The notes beneath the pieces were generated by a model. That model saw nothing but the letters and a program-made list of their open reading frames with translations. It ran no database searches and was not told the origin of the DNA. This document shows positions 7,345 through 16,769 of a stretch of DNA of 21,949 bases, in pieces; the first letter of the stretch is position 1, and every line of letters starts with the position of its first letter. A program made the position numbers and the translations under genes. The stretch is from Micavibrio sp. UBA1672 (GTDB lineage Bacteria; Pseudomonadota; Alphaproteobacteria; Micavibrionales; Micavibrionaceae). The DNA lies in assembly GCA_002320665.1 (NCBI GenBank), contig DCKO01000108.1:1-21949 (forward strand). Reading direction: 5' to 3'.

Positions 7345-9315
7345 ATGAAGCAGCTCATCCAACTTCTTGTGATAGCCCTTGTAATCAGTGTTCTGATCCT
7401 GAGCGGATATTACGCCTATTTTGTCATGCCTCAAAAAGTTGAAGAAAGCTTCGTACAAACACTAGAAGCTACAGGCTTTGAAAACGTTAAATACGAAGCG
7501 GCTACGCATAAAAACGGCGCCGTAATATTTTCAAATATCACACTGGATAAAAACAGCTTCAGCCACATAAAAACAGCCAGCCTCGAATACTCCCTATTCG
7601 ATTATGTTTTAAGCTCAGGCATGGCCTCGAAGCTGACAATAAATGAATTAAGATTAACAGGCAGTCTAGATAAAAACTGGAAATTCGAAATCTCGGGACA
7701 TCCTAACCCAGATTATTTATTGACCGTATTACATGCTATTCCCTTTAAAACAATAGAGTTTAAAAACAGCTCCATTGATATTCTCTCGGCGCAATATGGT
7801 GGCGTAAAACTGGACTATGATGCTCTCTTACGTAAAAACAAGGAAACCTTTGATATCTCGTCTTCATTAAAAAGTGTCCAGCAACAACTCTCTGTTCAGG
7901 GCAAAGTCAATGGAACTTTATATGCACAAGGCCAAGCTGATCTAAAACTGGACATCCAGCAATTTCAAATCGAGCAGGATAATTACAAGATCAGCCGAGC
8001 CAATGCCAAGGGAGACGTTGTTTACACACCGGGCAAAGCCGCAGATATTACCCTCGAAATTGGTGCGGGCGCCGCCAAATTCTACGGCCTTCCTGTTCAA
8101 AACATCACCATGACCTACACAGGTAAAGCCCAAAACTACAGCATAAAAACTGAAGGCACGACCACAGGAGCCGAGCAAATTGATGTCTCGGCACTTTTAT
8201 CAAATCAAAGTAATGATAAAAACCTGCAAGCAACGATCACAAGCAAAAAAGCAGAAAACATCATTAGCTATCTGGAATCCAATGATATTCTACCAAAAAA
8301 ACATAACTTACCCGATCTGATTTCCAAAACCGAAGATGTGTCTATCATATTTGATATGGCCCCCCTACTGGATGAAGATATCTATAACGGGTCGTTTGAA
8401 TTTGGTACAGAACAACCTGCCTTTAAAGCGAAGGGGCGCTTTGAGCTCGACCCCGAAAGTAAAAAAATAACCGGAACTTTCGCCTTACCAGAGACAAAAA
8501 AAAACATTAAATCCCTGAAAAATGACGATATTTCAATTAATTTTGATCTATCTAGCATCGGGGCTTTCAAATTGGCGCATTGGAACACCAGAAAAATCGA
8601 TTTTTCATGGTCACTCAGCCTAATTCCACAAAACGGACAGGTCAGTTTTGGACCGATAAAACTGTATGACATCAAAGGCAATATTGAATATAGCTCTGAC
8701 AAAGAGCAAAGCAGCAATAAAAAGCTAAACTTCCTGCTGCCCTTAAAAAGCTATATCCAGCAAAAAGGCAATATTCTTCTGAACTTTGCTAAGAAGAGCA
8801 ACCAAACCATAGAAAAGTTCAAGCTGAATATTTACGGTGGCACCATTGAAACTGAACCCTTAACACTTAAAAACGGGTACTTACCCAATCACATGACCTT
8901 GCTTATCTCGGATATCAGCTCCAGCCGCTTCATAAAAGATGCCCTTGTTACAGATATGGATATTGCCGGCCAGGTTGGCGGCAAAATTACACTCGAAGTT
9001 GAAAACGGTCAAATTCATATCAAAAACGGCCTCCTTCAAAGTCAAAGTAACGGCGTTGTTTCCTTATCGGAAAATTTGCGCTACGGTCTGTTTCCCGATG
9101 CAACCGAACAAGCCGAACGTATTAGAAACTCACTAGCCAATTTCTTTTACGAATATTTTGAATTACGTCTGGATGGCAGCTTATCTGAAGGCGTTATGAT
9201 GACCCTGAACACACGGGGCCATAATCCGGAATTGAAAGATAAAGACCCCTTGGACCTTTCCCTGCAAATCGAAACAGACTTGTCAGATTTGTTCAAACCA
9301 CTTTTAAAAAATTAG
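7345..9315 (+). CDS. YdbH-family AsmA-like envelope protein
   Basis: A single N-terminal membrane anchor (residues about 5-27) is followed by about 630 residues of repetitive beta-rich sequence. The C-terminal part matches what I know of the YdbH family. It has the order 'GG.I..EP..L..G', 'ITLEVENGQIHIKNGLLQS', 'ANFFYEYFELRLDGSL' and 'TRGHNPEL...PLDLSLQIETDL'. In E. coli, YdbH, TamB and YhdP act redundantly in moving phospholipids between inner and outer membrane as long hydrophobic-groove proteins. By homology this protein would sit in the inner membrane and span the periplasm. At 656 residues it is shorter than E. coli YdbH (about 880). The small partner genes ynbE and ydbL found with E. 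coli ydbH are not adjacent. It follows parE on the same strand and ends against a convergent gene. The ribosome-binding site is a modest GAGAG. Confidence 0.75.
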   Translation: MKQLIQLLVIALVISVLILSGYYAYFVMPQKVEESFVQTLEATGFENVKYEAATHKNGAVIFSNITLDKNSFSHIKTASLEYSLFDYVLSSGMASKLTINELRLTGSLDKNWKFEISGHPNPDYLLTVLHAIPFKTIEFKNSSIDILSAQYGGVKLDYDALLRKNKETFDISSSLKSVQQQLSVQGKVNGTLYAQGQADLKLDIQQFQIEQDNYKISRANAKGDVVYTPGKAADITLEIGAGAAKFYGLPVQNITMTYTGKAQNYSIKTEGTTTGAEQIDVSALLSNQSNDKNLQATITSKKAENIISYLESNDILPKKHNLPDLISKTEDVSIIFDMAPLLDEDIYNGSFEFGTEQPAFKAKGRFELDPESKKITGTFALPETKKNIKSLKNDDISINFDLSSIGAFKLAHWNTRKIDFSWSLSLIPQNGQVSFGPIKLYDIKGNIEYSSDKEQSSNKKLNFLLPLKSYIQQKGNILLNFAKKSNQTIEKFKLNIYGGTIETEPLTLKNGYLPNHMTLLISDISSSRFIKDALVTDMDIAGQVGGKITLEVENGQIHIKNGLLQSQSNGVVSLSENLRYGLFPDATEQAERIRNSLANFFYEYFELRLDGSLSEGVMMTLNTRGHNPELKDKDPLDLSLQIETDLSDLFKPLLKN

Positions 9316-9321
9316 GTGAAT

Positions 9322-10047
9322 TTAGGGATAATCACAAAAATCATACGTGATTTTTGCAAATGATTGAGCACCTCTGGCAATCGTGAAACGATATTCCTTT
9401 GTCCCCACAACAATAGAATGATGCAAAGGCAATACACCTTCTTTGGTCTCTTCACTTCCATCACTCATGATAAATTTAATACTCACCTTCTTACCTGGAT
9501 CATACCAAGCCTCTGGTTGATTGTTAACATTTTTAACCGATTCACCACTCCCAGATATCATGATAGCACCAGATTTTACTGACACCTTACTTTCAGGCCC
9601 ATTATAAACGGGTGTCGTAATTATAAAACGACGACTTTCTGGCTTGCTGCAATTTTGCGGCGGACGAGCAGATAAAATCACAGAGCGCAAACGATTTGCA
9701 TCTATCCCCTCATCCAATTGCTTTTTGACAAGCTCAACCAACTCTTGCATAGGCCCATCACCCAAAACTTCCTTGTAATTCTCTTGCATCTGCCGAAGAC
9801 GCATATTTGCTGTTTGAACATCAGAACGCATCTTGGTAATTTCGTCTTCTGTAGCAGCATATTGCTGTTCGGCAGCTTCTTTTTCTTGCATGAGAAAAAT
9901 CATGTCTTTTTGCGAGGAAAGCCCCCCAAACCAGTAGCCTACTGCAAAAATAAAACCAAAGAATATAAAAAATACAATTGTATTAACCATGCGCTGCGCC
10001 GCACGTTTTCTATATCTATTCCCAGGATCGTATGAATAAACACCCAT
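9322..10047 (-). CDS. membrane-anchored coiled-coil protein of unknown function
   Basis: I do not recognise this 241-residue protein. A short basic cytoplasmic segment (several Arg/Lys in 11-19) leads into one membrane segment at about 22-41. A charged heptad-like helix follows at about 48-95 (KEAAEQQYAATEDEI...RLRQMQEN), then an amphipathic stretch, then a C-terminal beta-rich domain from about 138 to the end, so the bulk should be periplasmic. Two cysteines, one near residue 133 and one three residues before the end (FCDYP), could pair. It follows the SLC13 permease gene after 29 bases and may be in its operon. No Shine-Dalgarno sequence is evident before the ATG at 10047. The last codons contain a perfect nine-base-pair inverted repeat. 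Confidence 0.7.
   Translation of the reverse strand: MGVYSYDPGNRYRKRAAQRMVNTIVFFIFFGFIFAVGYWFGGLSSQKDMIFLMQEKEAAEQQYAATEDEITKMRSDVQTANMRLRQMQENYKEVLGDGPMQELVELVKKQLDEGIDANRLRSVILSARPPQNCSKPESRRFIITTPVYNGPESKVSVKSGAIMISGSGESVKNVNNQPEAWYDPGKKVSIKFIMSDGSEETKEGVLPLHHSIVVGTKEYRFTIARGAQSFAKITYDFCDYP
9335..9356. terminator. perfect hairpin between convergent genes, possible bidirectional terminator
   Basis: CAAAAATCA (9335-9343), loop TACG, TGATTTTTG (9348-9356) form a perfect 9-bp stem with a four-base loop. On both strands the 3' arm contains a T5 run, so it can serve either direction. It lies 20 bases after the YdbH-like stop codon and inside the last codons of the convergent gene. The stem is AT-rich, so its strength as an intrinsic terminator is uncertain. 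Confidence 0.45.
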
Positions 10048-10076
10048 AATATATCTAGATCAAATTGGTTTGCGAA

Positions 10077-11978
10077 TTAAAGACCAAAGTAACTCCACGC
10101 AACAATTATATATGTACACCACAACAACAGAACAAGCGGAACACCTGCTTTTATAAAGTCTCTGAAACGATATTGTCCTGGCCCCATTACCAAAAGGTTT
10201 GTCTGATAGCCAATGGGCGAGGCAAAAGAACAATTCGCAGCAAAAACAACCGTAACAGCAAATATAAAGGACAAACTATACTCCAGATCAGGTGGCTGGG
10301 GAATACTTTCTGCCAGACTTAATGCAATGGGTGTGAATAAAATTGCACAGGCGTTATTCGTCATAATATTCGTCGTAAAGGCAACAATAATAAACAGTAA
10401 AGCAACCATAGCCAACGGCGTATTCGCAAAAGAAGCTCCCATAATAAGACTGGAAATATATCCTGCGCCACCTGTAACCTGCAGAGCATTCCCCAAAGCA
10501 AGCATCGACCCTACAAGCAGGAATATCTTACGATCTATTGCCCGCGTGGCTTGCCTGATATTCAAACAACCACTGGCAATCATCGCAGCCGCACCAGCAA
10601 AAGCCGCAGCAGGAATACTTACAAAACCGCTAGCAGCACTTCCGATAGTAAGCAAAAATACACCAATCGCAATCGGCGCTTTACCGGGCACAGGCAAATC
10701 ACGCTTTGACCCTGAAAGAACAATAAAGTCAGGATTATTGCGTAAGTTATTCACAACACTGTTTTTACCGGCAATCAGCAATACATCACCAGCTTCTAAC
10801 CTGATACGCCCCAAACGTCTGCGCACCACACGTGCACGGCGCTGAATACCTAAAATAATCGCACCAAATTGCTTGTGAAAATTAACATGTTCCATCGACA
10901 TATCGATCATACGCGAAGCTGGCGTAATCATTATCTGCGCTAATACACGGGTTTCTGTTCCTTCAATCGGCGATTTATTCTCATCATCACCTGATTTTTC
11001 TTCTTTACCCCCCTCAATTACCTCCGCTTCTTCCTCTGAAAGCAAAAATCCAGGATATTTGGAAAGCCAATTCCCCAAAGTCTGCCGCGTTGTAGCCACG
11101 ATTAAAATATCACCCTTATTGATTTTATAGCCCTCGAATGGAGGCAAGATCAAATGCCCTGCACGCTGGATCAGCTTGACATTCATATCCTCAAGCCCCG
11201 GAAACACACCTTCCACGCACTCAACACCGACCAGCTTACTATCTTCAGCAATATCCAACTCGGCAACGAATTCCTTCTCGTCCCCAACAAGTTCCTCTGT
11301 GATAGTTTTGCGCTTTGGCAACATATAAGGGACAACAAAGAGCACATACACAAATCCGACAACGGCCAAAATTGCACCGGGTACAAAGAAGTCAAAAAAG
11401 CCAAGCGGCTCATACCCCAACTCTACCATCGTACTGGAAACCAGCAAGTTCGTAGATGACCCGACCAAAGTAGTCATCCCTCCTAAAATCGCCACAAAGC
11501 TTAGAGGCATCATAATACGGTTAGATGCCATCCCCACAGATTTAGCCAAAACCTGCAAAAGTGGAATAGCAATAATAACCAGCGGCGTATTATTCATCAA
11601 ACCACTCATCACACAAACAAACACCAACAAGCTCACCAACGACAACCAAGCAAATTTCTGGTTTCTAAAGACAAGAAAATTAGTCACAAATCTCAAGGAT
11701 TCTGTGTGGATCATTCCCTGCCCCATAACAAGCAAAGCCAATACAGCAATCAAAGATGGATTGGCAAAGCCAGACAGGACAGTCTGTGGGTTTAAACCAC
11801 CTTCTGGTGATGCCGGATCAGCAATATAAAAGATCTGCCCGTAAACCAGCAGAACTGTCATCAAGGCAATACTGGTAATTTCCAGAGGAATTTTCTCGCG
11901 AACAAAGGCAAACACCGCAATAGCTGTCACCGCGAGCATAAACCACATATGAATATCGGGATGAATTACAAAATTCAA
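10077..11978 (-). CDS. SLC13/DASS-family permease with two TrkA-C domains
   Basis: The protein is a 633-residue inner-membrane carrier. Several membrane segments lie in 11-220, with the SLC13 signature SSTNLLVSS (174-182). A hydrophilic cytoplasmic insert covers about 225-430 and membrane segments resume from 434 to the end. The matching second-half motif is SPIGYQTNLLVMGPG. The insert holds two RCK_C/TrkA-C ligand-binding domains (about 240-305 and 345-415), each ending in a 'GD.L.[IV]' strand, separated by an acidic linker. Bacterial relatives of this architecture (YfbS type) are annotated as transporters of sulfate or other anions, or dicarboxylates. The substrate cannot be read from sequence. 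The start is TTG at 11978, supported by GAGGG six bases upstream. ATG at 11948 is the alternative. lptD lies 95 bases upstream on the same strand. Confidence 0.88.
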   Translation of the reverse strand: MNFVIHPDIHMWFMLAVTAIAVFAFVREKIPLEITSIALMTVLLVYGQIFYIADPASPEGGLNPQTVLSGFANPSLIAVLALLVMGQGMIHTESLRFVTNFLVFRNQKFAWLSLVSLLVFVCVMSGLMNNTPLVIIAIPLLQVLAKSVGMASNRIMMPLSFVAILGGMTTLVGSSTNLLVSSTMVELGYEPLGFFDFFVPGAILAVVGFVYVLFVVPYMLPKRKTITEELVGDEKEFVAELDIAEDSKLVGVECVEGVFPGLEDMNVKLIQRAGHLILPPFEGYKINKGDILIVATTRQTLGNWLSKYPGFLLSEEEAEVIEGGKEEKSGDDENKSPIEGTETRVLAQIMITPASRMIDMSMEHVNFHKQFGAIILGIQRRARVVRRRLGRIRLEAGDVLLIAGKNSVVNNLRNNPDFIVLSGSKRDLPVPGKAPIAIGVFLLTIGSAASGFVSIPAAAFAGAAAMIASGCLNIRQATRAIDRKIFLLVGSMLALGNALQVTGGAGYISSLIMGASFANTPLAMVALLFIIVAFTTNIMTNNACAILFTPIALSLAESIPQPPDLEYSLSFIFAVTVVFAANCSFASPIGYQTNLLVMGPGQYRFRDFIKAGVPLVLLLWCTYIIVAWSYFGL

Positions 11979-12073
11979 AAGCTTCCCTCGAGGCCGTTAT
12001 TAATCTCACACGAAATTATGATGATAAAAAACTATACATGATTGAAGAGAAAGCCAAGAGGAGAAATTCTATT

Positions 12074-14290
12074 TTATTCCTGATCTCCACTCAGAGAAAA
12101 ACCGGATGTCTGGAATTCACCCAAGTTCTTCAAACCAATACGGAATAAAATTTCTGTACCATTATCGCCTGCCCCCTCTTCCGTCAGAGTTCTTGTACCA
12201 ATAACAGACCATGATACACACTGCCCCAGATAATCCAGACCAAAACCTGCCTCACGCATACCGGGATCGTCACCCAGATCATGACGGGCAGATCCATAAA
12301 TACGCCAATTATCGTTAATATAATACGATGCCGCATTTCTGATCTGCTCACGGGTTTCACTGACATCCGTATCGCTCAATCCTTTGGCATAGAGATATTG
12401 CGAGGCAAAGGTAAATTTATCTAGCGTTGCAACAGCATCAATCTCATGACGCTCGGATGATAAATTCTGGTTATCTAACTGTATCTTGTAATCCAGTTGA
12501 TATTCGTCACGGTAATTTGCCGTTAACTTACCCACAAAGTCTGATTCCTGTTCCTCAAGTCCTGATCCGGCAGAAAAAGGTATCTCGTCATCATCAAAAC
12601 GGTAACTTTGCCCAATAAAAATATCACCGAAACTGCCATCATGCGCATAAAGCCCTGTTTTCAAGCCATAAGTAATATGGGTTTGATCCTCCACACGATC
12701 CAGTCCCGTAAACCTGTTTGGTTCGAACAAGTTCCCTGTATCAATCTGGACATCCTGACTATCCTCATTTGGTATCTCATCATCATCAGTCACATTCGGT
12801 GAGACAGTAACAGAAGCCAAAGGCTCTATGATCACTTGTGAATTCTCATAGGCTTTTACGAAGGGATAGCTGGATACGGCATGAGCATATCCAAAACCAC
12901 GAGTCTTGGAATAAGAACGATTAACACTATCTTGACGATCACCAACATCGAAAAATTCACCGCGCAACCTTGTATCAAGTTTGGTAATCAGACCAAAATC
13001 AGAAACCAGACGGCGCTGCCATCCTAAAGCTGTTCCAATACGGTTCATATCAGGGTCATCACCATTCCTGTGTAGCCCCAAAGCAGAAACATCCACTTCC
13101 CAACGCCCTCCGATGACAGGAACGCTATTGGGATCACCTAAGAAATTAGCCTTAATTTCCGGCAAAACATTTGGTTGATCTTCTTGCTCGGTTTCTATAC
13201 GCGTATCCTGAAACGCCAGAATGCGACCTACAGCATAATCACGCCCTGAGAAACGTTCAACATAGGCCTCGTTTTCAAGCACATCTACACTGTCCATATC
13301 ATATTGGCGCAAAAACTGATCATCAGATGCCATATTTAGTTCAATACCACTACGCCAGTTTTGATTGATATCCCAAAGACCATCAACTTCTAAGTTACCG
13401 CGCAACTCATCATCCTCATAAGTTGTCCGACCATTTTCAAAATTTGTACGATCCGAATAGGTAAAGCTGCCGCGTGTACGCAAATAAGCATTTTCCCATC
13501 TATGACGATATTCCAGCAAACCTAAAGGCACCTCATCGGTCATCACACGAAGCCCAGCCGTCATATCACGGTTAGGTGCAATATCCCAGTAATACTGACT
13601 TTCTACAAAACCGCCATTTTGACTGTTAAATCCGGCAGATGGAGGTAAAAACCCGCTCTTGCGCTCAACACTGCCATCGGGATGCGCAAAATACGGCATA
13701 TAAGCAACTGGCACACCATACACTTCAAAACGCGCATGCTTATAACTCACGCGTTTCTCTTCCTTATCATGAATAACATCCGATGCACGAATCTGCCAGA
13801 CAGGCGCTTTTTCGGGATATTTCTTACATGGATCGCACGGCGTATATGTCGCATTAGACATGACCGTTTTTACGCCGCCCTTATATTTTCCGGTCTTGGA
13901 TTTAAAGCGCGATCCATCGCTCAAATAACTTTGCAAGCCCTGCACAAACCCGTCTTTCAGAGCATTGTTAAATTCTATTTTATTGGCCTTATGAACATCA
14001 CCATTATGATCGGTAAATTCGACATGCCCCTCTGCGTAAACCGTATCTTTTTCTAAATGATACGTAATCTTATCGGCCTTGACCGTGCGCCCAGCCTGCA
14101 GCAGGACGACATCACCTGTCGCCGTGATAATCTGGTTCACCTCATCATGATTTAGTGTATCGGCCTGAAAATCCACCGGAGCCTTTTTCATGTCATCATC
14201 TGCGGCATTCGCAGCCACAGACACAAACCCGATAAGCAAAGACAATGAAACAGCACAAGATAAAGAGCGGAGAAGAGACGTTTTTTTCAT
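12074..14290 (-). CDS. lptD: LPS-assembly protein LptD (outer-membrane LPS translocon)
   Basis: LptD with LptE inserts lipopolysaccharide into the outer leaflet. The 738 residues start with a Sec signal peptide (cleavage after about residue 29, AANA). A periplasmic beta-jellyroll of the LptA/OstA type follows (about 38-145: VDFQADTLNHDE, ITATGDVVLLQAGRTVKADKITY). Then comes the LptD beta-barrel, entered through VPVAYMPYFAHPDGSVERKSG. Mature cysteines are C152 and C155 (CDPC) and a single C691, so at least one interdomain disulfide is possible. E. coli uses two pairs. The usual alphaproteobacterial neighbours (lptF, lptG, surA, pdxA, rsmA) are absent. The gene sits between a DEAD-box helicase and a permease on the same strand. 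No strong Shine-Dalgarno sequence precedes the ATG at 14290. Confidence 0.94.
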   Translation of the reverse strand: MKKTSLLRSLSCAVSLSLLIGFVSVAANAADDDMKKAPVDFQADTLNHDEVNQIITATGDVVLLQAGRTVKADKITYHLEKDTVYAEGHVEFTDHNGDVHKANKIEFNNALKDGFVQGLQSYLSDGSRFKSKTGKYKGGVKTVMSNATYTPCDPCKKYPEKAPVWQIRASDVIHDKEEKRVSYKHARFEVYGVPVAYMPYFAHPDGSVERKSGFLPPSAGFNSQNGGFVESQYYWDIAPNRDMTAGLRVMTDEVPLGLLEYRHRWENAYLRTRGSFTYSDRTNFENGRTTYEDDELRGNLEVDGLWDINQNWRSGIELNMASDDQFLRQYDMDSVDVLENEAYVERFSGRDYAVGRILAFQDTRIETEQEDQPNVLPEIKANFLGDPNSVPVIGGRWEVDVSALGLHRNGDDPDMNRIGTALGWQRRLVSDFGLITKLDTRLRGEFFDVGDRQDSVNRSYSKTRGFGYAHAVSSYPFVKAYENSQVIIEPLASVTVSPNVTDDDEIPNEDSQDVQIDTGNLFEPNRFTGLDRVEDQTHITYGLKTGLYAHDGSFGDIFIGQSYRFDDDEIPFSAGSGLEEQESDFVGKLTANYRDEYQLDYKIQLDNQNLSSERHEIDAVATLDKFTFASQYLYAKGLSDTDVSETREQIRNAASYYINDNWRIYGSARHDLGDDPGMREAGFGLDYLGQCVSWSVIGTRTLTEEGAGDNGTEILFRIGLKNLGEFQTSGFSLSGDQE

Positions 14291-14416
14291 TATTGAATTC
14301 TAACCAATATCACGATGACATTTTGCTGGACTTATTTTCCAAGGCCAAAGCCCTTAAGTCAAGCAAGCGCCATGCATTTACGCGAGTTGTACACCTGTTT
14401 TAAATTTAAATTTTGC

Positions 14417-15700
14417 CTATCTCAAAAAAGCAGGCACATCATCCCCAAAGCCCTTAACATCCGAGCTATCATCACCATCATCCCGCTTATGGCTTTTCTT
14501 TTTCTTATAATCTTTTTGCTTATTTTCTTTTTTCTGGGACAAATTACCCTGATCCGTCTTAGATTTCTGCGCTTCACCACCCTTAATGGTTTTTTCCTCA
14601 ATCTCTTTACCAATACGTTTGGTAACAGCATCCAAGAACTTGTCTTCCGCAGGCGTCATGAGCATCCAAGCTCGTCCCTTTTCACCAGCGCGCCCTGTCC
14701 GCCCGATCCGGTGCACATAATCATCCGGGTTCATCGGCACATCATAATTAAACACATGGGAAGTGCCTTGCACATCAATCCCCCGCGCCGCAACATCACT
14801 GCAAACCAGCAACTTGATTTTGCCGCTTTTAAACTCTTCCAGAGTTTCTGTTCTGATATTTTGCGCCATATCCCCATGAAGACCTGCCGCATTATGACCA
14901 CCTTTTTTCAGCCAACCCACAAGGGAATCAATATCACGCTTGCGGTTACAAAAGATAAAGGCGTTTTTGACATTTTCATCCTTGATAATCTGCCCCAATA
15001 CCTTGTTCTTACTACGCTTATCAGTTTTCACAAGGAATTGCTCAACCGTCACAGCCGTCGAAGCAGGCGGAGAAACAGCAACCTCACGCGGGTTACTCAG
15101 GAATTTCTCGGTCAACTTCTTGATCTCTGGTGCCATCGTCGCCGAGAAGAGCAATGTCTGACGCGTCACGGGAAGCAGCCCCGCAATCTTCTCGATATCA
15201 GGAATAAAGCCCATATCAAGCATGCGATCTGCTTCATCAATCACAAGGATTTTGATATCATTGAGCAAAATATTCCCTCGCTCGAACAAGTCAATCAAAC
15301 GACCCGGCGTAGCAATCAGAACATCCACACCGCGCTCCATATTCTTGATTTGCTTATCCATAGAAGACCCACCAATCAGGAGCGCCTTGGTCAACTTGCT
15401 ATTTTGCCCAAATTGATCAAAATTCTCGGCAATCTGCGCCGCCAACTCTCGCGTCGGTGACAGAATCAGGGAACGCGGCATCCGTGCCTTGGCACGCCCG
15501 CCCGTCAAAATCTCGATCATCGGCAGCGTAAAACCTGCTGTTTTACCTGTACCCGTCTGGGCCAGTCCAACAACATCACGCATCATTAAAATATGGGGAA
15601 TAGCTTTTGCCTGAATGGGCGTCGGCTTGGTATAACCACACGCGGCAATCGATTCCAGTAATTCAGGGCTCAGGCCCAATTCTTCAAAACTATCAGTCAC
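14417..15700 (-). CDS. DEAD-box ATP-dependent RNA helicase (RhlE-like)
   Basis: This cytoplasmic RNA helicase probably works in ribosome assembly or RNA turnover. All core motifs are present in 427 residues: the Q motif (F5, then GYTKPTPIQ 22-30), AQTGTGKT (47-54), PTRELAAQ (82-89), GG (110-111), TPGR (131-134), DEAD (155-158), SAT (186-188), ARGID (305-309) and HRIGRTGR (330-337). After the core at about 360 comes a 65-residue charged, Lys-rich tail that ends GFGDDVPAFLR, an ending common in alphaproteobacterial RhlE-like helicases. The exact subfamily (RhlE, RhlB, DbpA) cannot be settled from sequence alone. RhlE is favoured by the basic tail and compact core. It is divergent from gshB across about 115 bases. 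A 126-base gap separates it from lptD downstream. Confidence 0.93.
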   Translation of the reverse strand: MTDSFEELGLSPELLESIAACGYTKPTPIQAKAIPHILMMRDVVGLAQTGTGKTAGFTLPMIEILTGGRAKARMPRSLILSPTRELAAQIAENFDQFGQNSKLTKALLIGGSSMDKQIKNMERGVDVLIATPGRLIDLFERGNILLNDIKILVIDEADRMLDMGFIPDIEKIAGLLPVTRQTLLFSATMAPEIKKLTEKFLSNPREVAVSPPASTAVTVEQFLVKTDKRSKNKVLGQIIKDENVKNAFIFCNRKRDIDSLVGWLKKGGHNAAGLHGDMAQNIRTETLEEFKSGKIKLLVCSDVAARGIDVQGTSHVFNYDVPMNPDDYVHRIGRTGRAGEKGRAWMLMTPAEDKFLDAVTKRIGKEIEEKTIKGGEAQKSKTDQGNLSQKKENKQKDYKKKKSHKRDDGDDSSDVKGFGDDVPAFLR

Positions 15701-15815
15701 TACTACTTTTCAATTCTTTTTTAAAGAAAATGTCTCTTTTCATTTCCTAATCGCCCGAATACTTATTATAAATAGCAAATAATTGCAACATTTTAGAACA
15801 AACACAGGCAAATCC

Positions 15816-16769
15816 ATGAGTTTAAAAGTCGCCATCCAGATGGACCCGATCGAAAATATCAATATCGATAAGGACAGCTCCTTCGTCCTTGCGCTTGAGG
15901 CACAAAAGCGCGGACATAGCCTGTATCACTATCATCCGAAAACTCTATCCTTTGAAAATGGGGTGGTCAGCGCTAGAGCCAATGCCCTCGAAGTGCGCCG
16001 CGATTACGACAAGCATTATACCTTGGGTGAGGATGAATATATTGATCTGGCCAAGGACGTTGATATCGTCCTGATCCGCCAAGACCCGCCCTTTGACATG
16101 GCCTATATCACTAACACGCATTTGCTGGAGCATGTAGCTGATAAAACCTTAGTACTCAACAACCCCGAAGGCATCAGAAACTCACCGGAAAAGCTGCTGG
16201 TGACGCATTTCCCTGATCTTATCCCCGAGACCCTGATCACCGCCGATGAGGAACAAATCCGCGCCTTTTATGCCAAGCATAATAATATTATTCTCAAACC
16301 CCTTTTCGGTAATGGCGGCGCGCAAGTCTATCACGTGGATGAGGAAAGCCATAACTTCAGCACCATTTTGGAAATGTTCGCCGAATTCTACCGCGAGCCC
16401 GTCATCGCGCAAAAATACCTACCCGAAGCCCGCAACGGCGATAAGCGTATTATCCTTATCGACGGCGAGCCAGCCGGCGCCGTCCTGCGCGTCCCCGGCA
16501 AGCGTGAAGCCAGAGCAAACTTCCACGCAGGTGGCAGCGCCGCCAAAACAGAACTGACCGAGCGCGAGGAAGAAATCTGCAAAGCAATCGGGCCGGAATT
16601 AAAGAAACGCGGCCTAGTCTTTGTCGGGATTGATGTGATCGGCGACTACCTGACCGAAATCAACGTGACCTCCCCCACTGGCTTGCAGGAAATCAATGCG
16701 CTTGATGGCGTTTGTTTAGAGGCACAGCTCTGGGATGCGTTCGAGAAGCGGTTTAAAGAAATGGGTTAA
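15816..16769 (+). CDS. gshB: glutathione synthetase
   Basis: GshB joins gamma-glutamylcysteine and glycine with ATP to make glutathione in the cytoplasm. The start at 15816 (MSLKVAIQMDP) gives 317 residues, matching the family length. An in-frame TTG at 15783 would add 11 residues with no family support, whereas AGG lies about eight bases before the ATG. Motifs include the N-terminal MDPIENINIDKDSS, RQDPPFDM, LNNPEGIRN, the ATP-grasp loop KPLFGNGGAQVY, the GDKRI..DG segment, the glycine-rich FHAGGSAAKTELT, and the metal-binding INVTSPTGLQEI near the C terminus. The stop codon overlaps the convergent small gene: the two TAA stops share the TTAA at 16766-16769. gshB is clearly GC-richer than that neighbour. 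The partner gshA is not in the window. Confidence 0.97.
   Translation: MSLKVAIQMDPIENINIDKDSSFVLALEAQKRGHSLYHYHPKTLSFENGVVSARANALEVRRDYDKHYTLGEDEYIDLAKDVDIVLIRQDPPFDMAYITNTHLLEHVADKTLVLNNPEGIRNSPEKLLVTHFPDLIPETLITADEEQIRAFYAKHNNIILKPLFGNGGAQVYHVDEESHNFSTILEMFAEFYREPVIAQKYLPEARNGDKRIILIDGEPAGAVLRVPGKREARANFHAGGSAAKTELTEREEEICKAIGPELKKRGLVFVGIDVIGDYLTEINVTSPTGLQEINALDGVCLEAQLWDAFEKRFKEMG

Noticed and set aside
10213..10845. A 210-codon + strand frame opposite the SLC13 permease.
   Set aside because: It mirrors the hydrophobic codons of the permease and has no independent support.
14315..15460. A 381-codon open frame on the + strand opposite the DEAD-box helicase.
   Set aside because: It is fully antisense to a helicase with every core motif in place, and its protein is rich in Ile, Thr, His and Arg with no recognisable domain. 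It is a shadow of the helicase codon usage.
15783..15815. TTG-initiated N-terminal extension of gshB.
   Set aside because: Family proteins begin at the MSLKVAIQMDP position, where an ATG and a plausible ribosome-binding site exist.
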